Positions 19,996-28,267 of a DNA stretch of 64,000 nucleotides are shown here, in pieces. The DNA comes from Virgibacillus sp. NKC19-3 (GTDB lineage Bacteria > Bacillota > Bacilli > Bacillales > Amphibacillaceae). Both the position numbers and the translations under genes were made by a program. The stretch is from the NCBI RefSeq assembly GCF_019837165.1, contig NZ_JAGYHC010000001.1:930001-994000 (forward strand). The letters are read 5' to 3'. Each line of letters starts with the position of its first letter. Position 1 is the first letter of the stretch. The notes under the pieces are model-generated. The model was not told the origin of the DNA and did not search any database. It worked only from the letters and a program-made list of their open reading frames with translations.

Positions 19996-20147
19996 ATAGA
20001 GGAGATACAGGTGCTCAGAAGTAGATAGTCTATCGGAACTATTAAAGCGATTGCACACGCAATCTATGAACAAATACTACGTTCTGCAGAAACTACGAAA
20101 GATTGCGAGGCTGATAAACAAAAAAGTGAACTTAGGGAGGTTTATAC

Positions 20148-21044
20148 ATGAAGAAAACTGTTATTTTCATAACAATTTTCTTATTCATCGCTATGTACGG
20201 TTGTGAATCAGGTGGTGGTTCAGATACAACTGCAAGTAGCAATGGAACAGACAATGAAAAAGGGGACAAACCAACATTAACATTAGGCATAACACCATGG
20301 ACAAGTACTGTTCCAGCAACGGAAATAGTGAAAATCGTATTAAAAGATATGGGTTATGAAGTAGAAGGCACGGAGGCTGATCTTGGCGTTACGATGGCAG
20401 GGCTGTCAAAAGGGGATGTTGATATATTTATGGATTACTGGGATCCACAACACAAACCCTATCTAGATGAGTTTTCCGATTCCATAGATGTTGTATCTAC
20501 AAGTTATGATGATGCAGCAAGAGGAATCGCAGTCCCCAAATATATGGAGGATGTCAATGATGTTGATGATTTAAAGGGGAAAGAAGACATCGTAAATAAT
20601 GAGGTCTTGGCAATTGAAGAAAGCGACCCGACAGTCGAAGAGATCCCAAAGCTTATCGATATATATGACCTGGACATGGAAATGACGAATTCCTCCGAAG
20701 CGGCTATGTTGGCAGCGGCTAAATCAAAAATTGAAAAAGAGGAACCTGTTGTACTGTTTGGATGGCGCCCACATAGCATGTTTCATTTGCTTGATATAAA
20801 ATTATTAACAAATAAAAATGCTCCAGAGGTTTTAACGCCCTCTACGATTCATGTTCTTGCTAATCAAGAATTGAAAGACAATGCACCTGAAGCTTATGCA
20901 TTTTTAAGAAACTGGCGTATCCCCATTGATGACATCGAAGATATGATTATTAAGATTGACAATGGAGAAAACCCTGAAGAGGTAGCACAGGATTGGATTG
21001 ACGATAACCAAGATAAGATTGACGAAATGAAAAACGACAACTGA
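20148..21044 (+). CDS. OpuAC/ProX-type substrate-binding lipoprotein (cluster copy)
   Basis: A 298-residue lipoprotein that should capture a quaternary-ammonium compound outside the cell. A signal peptide ends in the lipobox region IAMYGC, followed by a Ser/Thr/Gly linker. The mature protein has LGITPWTSTVPATEIVKIVL, a DIFMDYWDPQHKPYL segment and FGWRPHSMFHLLDIKLL, the tryptophan and aromatic positions that build the aromatic box of OpuAC-family proteins. The ATPase and permease genes are absent nearby, so it is an orphan. RBS TTAGGGAGG precedes the ATG. The 152 bp in front contain an open but startless fragment (AIAHAIYEQILRSAE), probably debris. Confidence 0.85.
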   Translation: MKKTVIFITIFLFIAMYGCESGGGSDTTASSNGTDNEKGDKPTLTLGITPWTSTVPATEIVKIVLKDMGYEVEGTEADLGVTMAGLSKGDVDIFMDYWDPQHKPYLDEFSDSIDVVSTSYDDAARGIAVPKYMEDVNDVDDLKGKEDIVNNEVLAIEESDPTVEEIPKLIDIYDLDMEMTNSSEAAMLAAAKSKIEKEEPVVLFGWRPHSMFHLLDIKLLTNKNAPEVLTPSTIHVLANQELKDNAPEAYAFLRNWRIPIDDIEDMIIKIDNGENPEEVAQDWIDDNQDKIDEMKNDN

Positions 21045-21130
21045 CATCGTTTGGTTTGTTGCATAGAAATAGATTAAGGCACCCATTGATGATGGAAATG
21101 ATAACTTAATAACAAAAGGAGGCTGTTCAT

Positions 21131-21901
21131 GTGAATAGATTAGTAGATAAGGTTGCTATTATTACCGGAGGGGTAGGAAATATTGGTAAGGAGACGGCTC
21201 AACTCTTCTTACAAGAAGGAGCTAAAGTTGCGATCGTGGATTTGTCCAACGAAGCTTTAACGTCAACCGTAGAAGCATTAAAGCCATATGGAGATATTAT
21301 TGCTATTACAGCTGATGTTACGAAAGAAAAGGAAGTGAAAAGTTATGTGCAAACAGTGTTAGACAAGTGGGGCAGGATTGATGTGTTCTTTAATAATGCT
21401 GGTATAGAGGGAGATGTTAATGAAACAACCGATTATGATCTTGATGTGTTCAAAAAAGTAATCGATGTCAATCTCATTGGTTCTTTTCTCGGGCTTAAAC
21501 ATGTATTGCCAGTTATGCAAGAACAAAAATTTGGAAGTGTCATTAATACATCTTCAGACGCTGGATGGTCTGGTGATGGAGGTTTAAGTGCATATGTTGC
21601 TTCCAAGCATGGTGTGGTAGGTCTTACAAAAACAGCAGCCTTGGAAGTCGCTAATGATAAAGTGAGAGTAAATAGCATTCAGCCTACTGGTGTGGATACA
21701 AGAATGATGCATGAACTTGAAAAGGAATATGTAGCTAAAGGAGTCTCTACCTCTGTAACGGATGATGCTATTCCATTTGGTCGCTATGCTAAAACAATGG
21801 AATTAGCATATTTAATATTATTTCTAGCTTCGGATGAAAGTCAATATATCACGGGAAGTCAATATACGATAGATGGTGGGCGTTCAGCTTTATCGCGGTA
21901 A
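21131..21901 (+). CDS. Short-chain dehydrogenase/reductase
   Basis: A classical SDR of 256 residues. The cofactor motif reads TGGVGNIG near residues 12-19, then NNAG near 88, INTSSDAGW (catalytic serine), YVASK (catalytic Tyr and Lys) near 153-157, and a C-terminal ITGSQYTIDGG. The acidic residue after the second strand (VDLSN) favours NAD+ over NADP+. GTG at 21131 is the start, behind AAAAGGAGG. It is the last gene of the cluster in this direction. An alcohol-to-ketone oxidation feeding the carboxylase or BKACE is plausible, for example of carnitine or beta-methylcholine, but not proven. Confidence 0.88.
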   Translation: MNRLVDKVAIITGGVGNIGKETAQLFLQEGAKVAIVDLSNEALTSTVEALKPYGDIIAITADVTKEKEVKSYVQTVLDKWGRIDVFFNNAGIEGDVNETTDYDLDVFKKVIDVNLIGSFLGLKHVLPVMQEQKFGSVINTSSDAGWSGDGGLSAYVASKHGVVGLTKTAALEVANDKVRVNSIQPTGVDTRMMHELEKEYVAKGVSTSVTDDAIPFGRYAKTMELAYLILFLASDESQYITGSQYTIDGGRSALSR

Positions 21902-21947
21902 GGCAAAAGGATTCTTAGCAAAATAGGGGGAGCTGTTCCTCACTCCA

Positions 21948-22040
21948 TTAGGGACTGCTGAATAACATATATCTTATCCCAAAATAACAAAAGAAGATTC
22001 CTTATGATTCGTGAGTTTTTGTTTGTTCAGCAGTCCCTAA
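21948..22040. mobile_element. MITE-like element of about 93 bp
   Basis: Terminal inverted repeats TTAGGGACTGCTGAA (21948-21962) and TTCAGCAGTCCCTAA (22026-22040) are perfect over 15 bp and enclose about 63 bp without a coding frame. They resemble the ends of an insertion sequence. It sits between the convergent SDR and tetR genes. A large terminator hairpin is an alternative, but no T tract follows. Confidence 0.5.
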
Positions 22041-22162
22041 ATAGAAAGAAAATTATAGTACAATAATGGACGACAAGCATACATAAAAACTTGTTGGCTT
22101 TCGGATTTATTCTTCTCATTATTTATCTCACTATAGCAGTAAGAAGATAATACTTTCCTGCT

Positions 22163-22714
22163 CTATCTTTGGTCCTCTTTTGTTAACTGAAGGAGCCTTT
22201 CTAGAACTTGTTGACGGCGATTTTCTTCTAATGGAGCCAAATCAAAAATTTCGGAAAACCAAAGACCATCCACGGCCAGTCTTAAAATCGTGGCATTAAT
22301 GGGATCGAGGCCATCGTTGTCAATATGATCCTGCCAATGTTCATAAGCATCTTGAACAGGCTTCAATAAATCTCGATTGATGGTAGCCGCCGCCATTAGT
22401 CCAGCGTCCATGTCTTTATCCGGATTTCTTTGCCCGAATGTTCCTTTGATGAACGAACGTGTCCATCTTCCTCTCTGATGCTGTACCGTATCCTGATCAA
22501 CGTTCTTTTCGATATTATTGATATAACTTTGCATGGGATCTTGTACCATACCGGCGACTAAGGCATCTTTAGACGGAAAGTGATATAAAAGTCCTCCCTT
22601 ACTTACGCCGGCCTTCTCTGCTGTAGCTTCGAGTGTTAAATTCAATATGCCATCTGATTGTACAATATGTGCTGCTGACTTGAGAATTTTAGAACGTGTG
22701 TCATTTTTAGCCAT
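22163..22714 (-). CDS. TetR-family repressor of the carboxylase/BKACE cluster
   Basis: A 183-residue TetR protein. Residues 6-50 form the DNA-binding domain: RSKILKSAAHIV, LNLTLEATAEKAGVSKGGLLYHFPSK with the usual GLLYHF recognition helix. The C-terminal ligand domain (RGRWTRSFIKGTFGQ, ILRLAVDGLWFSEIFDL) matches a subgroup often seen beside transporter and catabolic genes. The ATG follows GGAATAGG. Its own promoter (minus strand, TATAAT at 22757-22762, weak -35 at 22781-22786) is overlapped by a near copy of the palindrome that controls the carboxylase operon, so it probably represses itself and the cluster. The effector is unknown. Confidence 0.9.
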   Translation of the reverse strand: MAKNDTRSKILKSAAHIVQSDGILNLTLEATAEKAGVSKGGLLYHFPSKDALVAGMVQDPMQSYINNIEKNVDQDTVQHQRGRWTRSFIKGTFGQRNPDKDMDAGLMAAATINRDLLKPVQDAYEHWQDHIDNDGLDPINATILRLAVDGLWFSEIFDLAPLEENRRQQVLERLLQLTKEDQR

Positions 22715-23082
22715 AAACCTATTCCTTTCAATTGTTCTGAGTAACTTTCTGCTTTTATTATACCGTCCAGAATGTAAGGTCGTCCATTATAAATATAATT
22801 ATATTGAATTTACGTACAACGTTTTGATTTGTTCTTCTGAACACGCGAGGGTGGTTTCTTCCTATAAATCATTTCCATAGCCACTTTGGTCAATTACGCT
22901 GATAGTGTTCAACCAACTTCTTTATAAAACGAAAAGGTCTTTGTTAAAAAGGATTGTTCCGCCAACAGTCCAGATTGTGGAATGAAATCAACCTAAATAT
23001 TTATCGAGCATTGCAAATCATGAAAAGGTTTGTAATAATGAAAGATGGTTTTGCTGAATGTGAAAATGGGGGAGGAGAACGG
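22715..23082. other. Intergenic region holding the tetR promoter
   Basis: Besides the tetR promoter and operator the 368 bp show no gene. An open frame continues upstream of the next lipoprotein (from 22954) but lacks a ribosome site and does not look like protein. Confidence 0.5.
22761..22776. promoter_or_regulatory. TetR operator, autoregulatory copy
   Basis: TACCGTCCAGAATGTA matches the reverse complement of the 13837 palindrome at 12 of 16 positions. It overlaps the tetR -10 and spacer, suggesting autorepression. Confidence 0.6.
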
Positions 23083-24270
23083 ATGAGGAATATAATACTT
23101 GTTACTGGTATGATTTTTTTGCTTTGTTTATTGACTGCATGTGGAGATGATGGAGCGGCATCAAACGATGATAGCAACAGTAATCAGCAAGAAGAAAATC
23201 AATCGCAAGAAACATCAAATCAAAGTGTTCCTGATGATATTTTTTATGAGGCTGGTCACGTAGACGGGATTGTACGTGATACAGGTCGTTACATTGTAGA
23301 GGAATTTGGTTACAGGTCCAATATTAGCGCAGATATAGAAGATGGCCAGCACACCGTAGGTTTAGAGGAAACCGATGGAAACTTAACACGTTTTTATAAT
23401 ACAACCAATGCGATCCGGTATGAGGACGATGCTACTGGACGCTCGGTCAAACTAAGTTTGATTGGGGAACTTGGAGAAGATTATGATGATACATATGTAA
23501 GTGCCATGAAGCGCACAAAGAAAATCCTGGATTTTTTATTTACATATGATACGGTCGACGTTGATCAAATAAATCTAAGTTGGTATTATCCATACAAAAG
23601 TGCAGCTGGGGAGGAAGATTATACCCTTTTTCCTGTCTATGAATTGACGCTGGACCGTGATGAATATGGGGAAAATTGGGAAAATTTAGATGAATCACAA
23701 ATGGACCTAGATACTATCGCACACGATGAACATATGATTATTCCAAAGGGAGCATACCTCATGCCTTTTGTGGATAATCGAGAGCGTCACGCTCAGGTTG
23801 GAAAGGAATATGATATGCGTGGTTTAAAGGTAACATTGCTTGGCGCGGAAGATGTTTCATCCATAAATGGTGAATCGGCAGAAGATTATTGCGGAGAGAA
23901 TCGGGATTGCTCCACATTCATGCAAGTGGAAATGCAAGTAAAAAATGATAGAGAATACCCGATGATCATGGATGCGAAGTCATATATTGATCTGTTGTAC
24001 AAAAAACCGGAAGAGGGAGATGACGTTCAATCAACAACGGCTTATGCGCGTGAAGCAGAAGGAGCGGTAACGTATCAAGAACTACAGCCAGGGGAAGAAG
24101 TGGTTTTAAGCCCGTATATTCCATTAGAGGATGATGTGGAATACATTGGTTTACGGTTTACAACAGAATACGCGGATTACACACAAGGTTTTGATCAAGA
24201 ATCATTGGCAACGGTGGATGAGAGTTATGTTTATAGTTGGTTAATGGAAGATGTACGAGATGGCGAGTAA
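23083..24270 (+). CDS. Large acidic lipoprotein of unknown function (first of pair)
   Basis: A 395-residue exported lipoprotein: MRNIILVTGMIFLLCLLTAC gives a signal peptide with lipobox LTAC, then an acidic Asn/Gln/Ser linker. The mature domain has an N-terminal half of unknown fold and a C-terminal half that reads like an immunoglobulin-like domain (GLKVTLLGAEDV, FMQVEMQVKNDREYPM, LQPGEEVVLSPYIPL). Two cysteines (CGENRDC) may form a disulfide. I chose ATG 23083 behind GGGGGAGGAG; the frame is open upstream. It is followed 60 bp later by a second lipoprotein of similar build, so the two are probably an operon. I do not recognise a function. Confidence 0.7.
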   Translation: MRNIILVTGMIFLLCLLTACGDDGAASNDDSNSNQQEENQSQETSNQSVPDDIFYEAGHVDGIVRDTGRYIVEEFGYRSNISADIEDGQHTVGLEETDGNLTRFYNTTNAIRYEDDATGRSVKLSLIGELGEDYDDTYVSAMKRTKKILDFLFTYDTVDVDQINLSWYYPYKSAAGEEDYTLFPVYELTLDRDEYGENWENLDESQMDLDTIAHDEHMIIPKGAYLMPFVDNRERHAQVGKEYDMRGLKVTLLGAEDVSSINGESAEDYCGENRDCSTFMQVEMQVKNDREYPMIMDAKSYIDLLYKKPEEGDDVQSTTAYAREAEGAVTYQELQPGEEVVLSPYIPLEDDVEYIGLRFTTEYADYTQGFDQESLATVDESYVYSWLMEDVRDGE

Positions 24271-24330
24271 TGCATGCGTCACATGCTAGGAAGCTTGAGT
24301 AAAAAAATGAAAGGTTAGGAGTGTTATAAT

Positions 24331-25398
24331 TTGAAGAAAACGATGTTCGTTGTTCTTTTCGCATGTTTGCTTGTTGTAAGTGCGTGCGGAAGTAATGATG
24401 ATAACAACACACAAACAGAGGATCCGGACGAGACGCAAGAAACAGCAGGCGAAGCAAATGGTGAGAATGATGATGAGAATGGGGAGGAAGATGAATCAAC
24501 GGAAGAACTGTATCATGAAGTTGGGGAAACATTTGAAATGACGGCGTATTATGCGGATGCCGAAGCAGAAATCACCGTTCATGATATATGGACAGAGCCC
24601 GGTGATGACCATGAGGCATTTATTGAAGAAAAAGTGAGTTCTCCGGAAGACGACGCTAATGTTACATTTGTTGATTATACGGTGAAAAACATGAGCGATA
24701 CGCAGATTGGATTAGGAGATCTTTTGCCTACCTATACAGCAGCGAACACGGAAATAGATGTAACGTATCCTGAAAATGACAATTTCACAGATTACTTAGA
24801 ATCCTTTAATCATCAGCTTGAACCAGAGGAAGAGTTAGACTTGGTAGGCGCCGTTGCTTCCAGGGAGGAAGATCAATACACATCAGCGTTGCTTTGGAAT
24901 TTGACACAAGATATTCCGGAAATTATCTTCCACACACCGCAATCAGAACGAAAAGATAAAATCGGTGTCTACGATTTAGGAGAAGCTATTTATCCGGTTG
25001 ATCACGGGGACAATGGTTATTTAGAAGTAACTATTAATGATATTACTATAGAAGAAGAGGCGGAAGGCCTCAATCCTAGCATGGATGACAGTTCCTTTTT
25101 GGTTTTGAATACGGAATTTGAAAATACGTTAAACGAAGAAATAGAAATCACAAAAGGGGTTCCAACACCTATGATAGATGATGAGGAAATAACGCACAGT
25201 ATAGATTTTTCTTTAGATGGTAACTGGATTGACGTTCACCAATCGGCAGATGCCAATGTCGAATCAGGTGAAACATTAACCGGAGATATTTACCTCGAGA
25301 TTTCCAACAATGAAATTGAAAATGTGCAATTATATTATGCCAACCCTGCATTGTTAATGTTTCCTGATTACGCGATGAAACTGGATTATAATTTATAG
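24331..25398 (+). CDS. Acidic lipoprotein of unknown function (second of pair)
   Basis: A 355-residue lipoprotein: KKTMFVVLFACLLVVSAC is the signal peptide with lipobox VSAC, followed by a very acidic Asn/Asp/Glu linker of about 45 residues. The mature part has two repeated strand-rich units; in the first, ITVHDIWTEPGDD leads to VTFVDYTVKNMSDTQIGLGDL, and in the second LEVTINDITIEEE leads to FLVLNTEFENTLNEEIEI. This build resembles the extracytoplasmic domains of the DUF5068/DUF4352 type, but the assignment is tentative. TTG at 24331 is the start, behind TTAGGAG. It probably shares transcription with the preceding lipoprotein. Confidence 0.65.
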   Translation: MKKTMFVVLFACLLVVSACGSNDDNNTQTEDPDETQETAGEANGENDDENGEEDESTEELYHEVGETFEMTAYYADAEAEITVHDIWTEPGDDHEAFIEEKVSSPEDDANVTFVDYTVKNMSDTQIGLGDLLPTYTAANTEIDVTYPENDNFTDYLESFNHQLEPEEELDLVGAVASREEDQYTSALLWNLTQDIPEIIFHTPQSERKDKIGVYDLGEAIYPVDHGDNGYLEVTINDITIEEEAEGLNPSMDDSSFLVLNTEFENTLNEEIEITKGVPTPMIDDEEITHSIDFSLDGNWIDVHQSADANVESGETLTGDIYLEISNNEIENVQLYYANPALLMFPDYAMKLDYNL

Positions 25399-25558
25399 GC
25401 AGGTTCAGGTCAGTTCAGGCATCGTAAATATGCAGGGACTAGTTTTTAAGGTATATAGCTTATTAATTGTCTCTTTTATGAAATGGGGTTATTTTCTGGA
25501 TGAAGCAATCACGGTAAAAATGATAAGATAAATATAAAAAGATTTTATGGAGGCTAAC

Positions 25559-25936
25559 ATGCAATATGAAGCTAAAACGCCAGAGGAATATATGGAATTA
25601 CTAGACGATGACTGGAGAAAAGAGAAGCTATTAATGGTAAGACAATTTATTTTAAAAAATGCGCCTGAACTCGAGGAGGGCATCCAGTACAAAATGCTTT
25701 GTTATGGAAATGATTCCTCTAAATTGTTTCATTTGAACGCTCAAAAATCTTATGTGAGTCTATATGTAGGTGCGATTGAGAAAATAGAAAATGCCAAGGG
25801 GCTGCTGAGCGGATTAGATTATGGAAAAGGGTGTGTACGCATAAAAAGATCAGTAAATTTGCATGATAGCGGGATTAAAGATTTTGTGCAAAAGGCTGTT
25901 GATAGGTGGAGAGCTGATGCTGACACTTCTTGTTAG
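25559..25936 (+). CDS. DUF1801-family protein
   Basis: A 125-residue cytoplasmic protein. The pattern ELEEGIQYKMLCYGNDSSKLFHLNAQKSYVSLYVGA, then LSGLDYGKGCVRIKRS and a late helix DFVQKAVDRW, matches the DUF1801 (YdhG-like, frataxin-fold) family. Its function is not settled; related proteins have been linked to iron homeostasis. I use ATG 25559, preceded by GGAGG; the ATG at 25547 is upstream of that site. It ends about 100 bp before a strong terminator and appears monocistronic. Confidence 0.75.
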   Translation: MQYEAKTPEEYMELLDDDWRKEKLLMVRQFILKNAPELEEGIQYKMLCYGNDSSKLFHLNAQKSYVSLYVGAIEKIENAKGLLSGLDYGKGCVRIKRSVNLHDSGIKDFVQKAVDRWRADADTSC

Positions 25937-26034
25937 AACTTCTTAGAATATCAAATAATATTCATTGAACCAATGCTAACATTACAGAAAATTTTGTGCG
26001 CGAACACATTTTAAGAGGCTCATATTGTTGAATT

Positions 26035-26083
26035 CCAATCCCAATTTCCTTGGTAACATAAGGAAATTGGGATTGGAGTTTTT
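26035..26083 (+). terminator. Strong Rho-independent terminator
   Basis: Arms CCAATCCCAATTTCCTT (26035-26051) and its exact complement (26060-26076), 17 bp, then AGTTTTTT. It separates the DUF1801 gene from the convergent SDR gene. Confidence 0.9.
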
Positions 26084-26146
26084 TAGTATTTTTTTATTCT
26101 CTCGGATAACCCATTCTCATAATTTGCTTCATGAAGAAGGGTTACT

Positions 26147-26746
26147 TTAGTAAATTTCATAACTTTGCCCGGTTTGTACACCTTCTACACTTTTTCGAAA
26201 AGCCAATGCTACTTTGCTTAGTGGAACGGCTTCAAACCCTGGAAAGAACGCTTGAAGCCCTTCTGGCGATTCCTGAAACACCGATGGACTGACGCTATTG
26301 ATTCGTATTCCTCTGGGTGCTTCGGTTGCTGCGGATTTTGTAAAGGCTTTTACAGCTCCATTTGCCATTGCAGAGGATGCACCTTGATAGATGGGTTCAT
26401 CCATGATGACTCCGGTTGTTAAGGTGAAGCTTCCACCATCATTCACATAATCCATGCCAAGTAATACAAGATTGACTTGTCCCTTTAATTTGCTTTCGAT
26501 GGTTGTTTCATTTAATTCTGGCGTGATTTCTTCCAGCGGCCCAAAATGGGCATCTCCTGTTGCACTGATCACTGCATCAACTTTTCCGACCTGTTCAAAC
26601 ATCCTCTTAATGCTATCAGGTTTCGTAATGTCTACTTTGACATCAGTGTTGTGCCGTGCTGCTTGAATAATGTCGTGTTTTTCTTCTAATTCTTTCATTA
26701 CAGCATTTCCTAAAAGCCCGGTAGCCCCGATTAATAAGACTTTCAT
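26147..26746 (-). CDS. Atypical short-chain dehydrogenase-like protein
   Basis: A 199-residue Rossmann protein. MKVLLIGATGLLGNAVMKEL gives a GxTGxLG nucleotide loop, and AVISATGDAHFGPL stands where classical SDRs have NNAG. At the usual YxxxK site the sequence is ASSAMANGAVKAFTKSAATE: the catalytic tyrosine and lysine appear replaced (Ala and Met), while the following helix and RGIRINSVSP are conserved. Such short SDR-like proteins are common in bacteria but their activity is uncertain. ATG 26746 follows AAGAAGG; the TTG at 26755 lies within that site. Confidence 0.75.
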   Translation of the reverse strand: MKVLLIGATGLLGNAVMKELEEKHDIIQAARHNTDVKVDITKPDSIKRMFEQVGKVDAVISATGDAHFGPLEEITPELNETTIESKLKGQVNLVLLGMDYVNDGGSFTLTTGVIMDEPIYQGASSAMANGAVKAFTKSAATEAPRGIRINSVSPSVFQESPEGLQAFFPGFEAVPLSKVALAFRKSVEGVQTGQSYEIY

Positions 26747-27062
26747 AATGGTCAACCTTCTTTCTTATTTATTATTGCAATACTTAAATTCTATAATAAT
26801 ATTATAAATCAGTAAAATGAATTATTCTGATCGAAACAATCATTTTAAACGATTTATATATTACATTTAATGTTATTTTACACGTACAGTACGCAAATCA
26901 AGCCTCATCTCTTTTTCGTTTGAACGAGAGATGAGGCTTGATTTATGAAACAATCGCGCCTGTTTGTCCAGGTCGCACATCTGAAATTTTGGCTATCAAA
27001 ATAGCATAGTCAAACATCCATTTTCAGGTGCTATTCTCCATATAAACTCCATGGGATCAATC
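26747..27062. other. Intergenic region between SDR-like and YxeA genes
   Basis: Contains a strong inverted repeat (listed separately) and an AT-rich stretch (26780-26880) that should hold the promoter of the SDR-like gene; no additional gene is seen. Confidence 0.5.
26895..26944. terminator. Inverted-repeat terminator of the YxeA-like gene
   Basis: 18-bp exact arms (26895-26912 and 26927-26944) around a 14-base loop. It lies downstream of the minus-strand YxeA-like gene. The T tract on that strand is short. Confidence 0.7.
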
Positions 27063-27404
27063 TTAATTTTTCTCTCCCAATAACTCCTGTGCCTTTTTAG
27101 GGACGTCGTCAGCATCCACCTCTTCATAGGTAATTACTTCATCTTTTTTGTAATGCACCTTTAAATAAGCACCTTGTTTTAATTGATGCCCAGCTGTGAA
27201 AGAGAGCTCTTTTTCCTCTCCATCCTCATCAAAACCCATCAAATTATACTCATATCTGGTATTATTCGACTCTGTATATTCCTCACCATCATCATCAATT
27301 TCCACATAATATTTAGTCGAACCAATTGTTTGCAGTGACTCTAGCGAACACGCAGACAATAAACATATGGCAAATCCCATACTTACAATAAGTAATTTTT
27401 TCAT
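27063..27404 (-). CDS. YxeA-family (DUF1093) lipoprotein
   Basis: A 113-residue small lipoprotein: MKKLLIVSMGFAICLLSAC is the signal peptide with lipobox LSAC. The mature part follows the YxeA pattern closely: KYYVEIDDDGEE, TRYEYNLMGFDEDGEEKELSF, LKQGAYLKVHYKKDEVITYEEV and a final VPKKAQELL. The fold is a small OB-like barrel of unknown role; B. subtilis yxeA is a stress-associated gene. ATG 27404 follows AAAGGATG; a GTG one codon earlier is also possible. Confidence 0.85.
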   Translation of the reverse strand: MKKLLIVSMGFAICLLSACSLESLQTIGSTKYYVEIDDDGEEYTESNNTRYEYNLMGFDEDGEEKELSFTAGHQLKQGAYLKVHYKKDEVITYEEVDADDVPKKAQELLGEKN

Positions 27405-27586
27405 CACAAATCATCCTTTATAATTAGAATAAATTCAATTATAAAAGATAAATTCAAAAGTCAACATCGATTTACCTAACAAATACCTTTCAATGTTGTC
27501 ACTTGATAATAATATTAAGGAGTCACAGAGCTGAAAGAGGCCGACGCGAGATGGCCTGATCTGTATTTTTTCCGTTCCACAAACGG

Positions 27587-27623
27587 AAAAAAAGAGCAGT
27601 TCTCCTACAAAGTTGAGAACCGC
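27587..27623 (-). terminator. Terminator of gbsR
   Basis: On the minus strand GCGGTTCTC pairs with GAGAACTGC (plus coordinates 27596-27604 and 27615-27623) and is followed by a T run (A run 27587-27593). A second small hairpin (TTTTTCCGTT/AACGGAAAAA, about 27568-27592) overlaps the tail. Confidence 0.8.
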
Positions 27624-27679
27624 CCCCGAATTATTCAGACATCATTATTCGACAAAAAACGGGAAGTGACAGGCACCAC

Positions 27680-28252
27680 CTATTCATCTGCCTCTTCCAC
27701 GGGTATATAATTATAGATTTCGCCGGATTTTGTGAGTTTCATGAGCTTTTCCAGCCAATGATAATAGACCATGGCTTCATCAAGCTGTTGGTAATCCAGC
27801 TTAGCTCTTTCTCGTAATGCTTCATCTGTTTCCTTATCTTCAATCACTTCATTTAGTTGTTCCTGGGCTTTTCGAATACTAACCATAAACATACTTACTT
27901 CCCGTTCCCATTTCATGCCAAAGAAATGAGAAAAATAATTAAAGAAATTTTTCTCAGCCATGAATGAATCTTTTCTTGATCCTTTTTGCCATACTTTTTG
28001 AACGATACCGATATCTTGAAGCTTTCTAACAGATGTACTCATGCTTGGTTTGCTCATGCCGAGTGCTTCTTTCATCTCATCCAGTGTAATTGGCTGATGT
28101 TTAAAGTACATCATCCCATACAGGCGACCAACTGAAGGCGTAACACCATAAAAGTCCATCGTTTCTGAAAACGTATTAACCATTAGACCTTCAGCTTGGC
28201 CGATTTTTTCTTTGGCTTTTTCGTCATTAAAATTATTCCGATTTCCTTCCAT
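27680..28252 (-). CDS. gbsR: GbsR-type choline-responsive repressor
   Basis: A 190-residue MarR-like regulator of the GbsR family. The N-terminal half carries TMDFYGVTPSVGRLYGMMYF and the winged helix MKEALGMSKPSMSTSVRKLQDIGIVQKVWQKGSRKDSF, followed by a helical C-terminal dimerisation part. In B. subtilis GbsR represses gbsAB and opuB and is released by choline. Here it lies next to gbsA and betA, so the same role is likely. The ATG at 28252 is preceded by GAGGTGCC. A 25-bp perfect palindrome (11-bp arms, 28277-28301) lies 25 bp upstream and overlaps a likely -10, so it may be the operator. Confidence 0.9.
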   Translation of the reverse strand: MEGNRNNFNDEKAKEKIGQAEGLMVNTFSETMDFYGVTPSVGRLYGMMYFKHQPITLDEMKEALGMSKPSMSTSVRKLQDIGIVQKVWQKGSRKDSFMAEKNFFNYFSHFFGMKWEREVSMFMVSIRKAQEQLNEVIEDKETDEALRERAKLDYQQLDEAMVYYHWLEKLMKLTKSGEIYNYIPVEEADE

Positions 28253-28267
28253 TATGGCACCTCTTTT

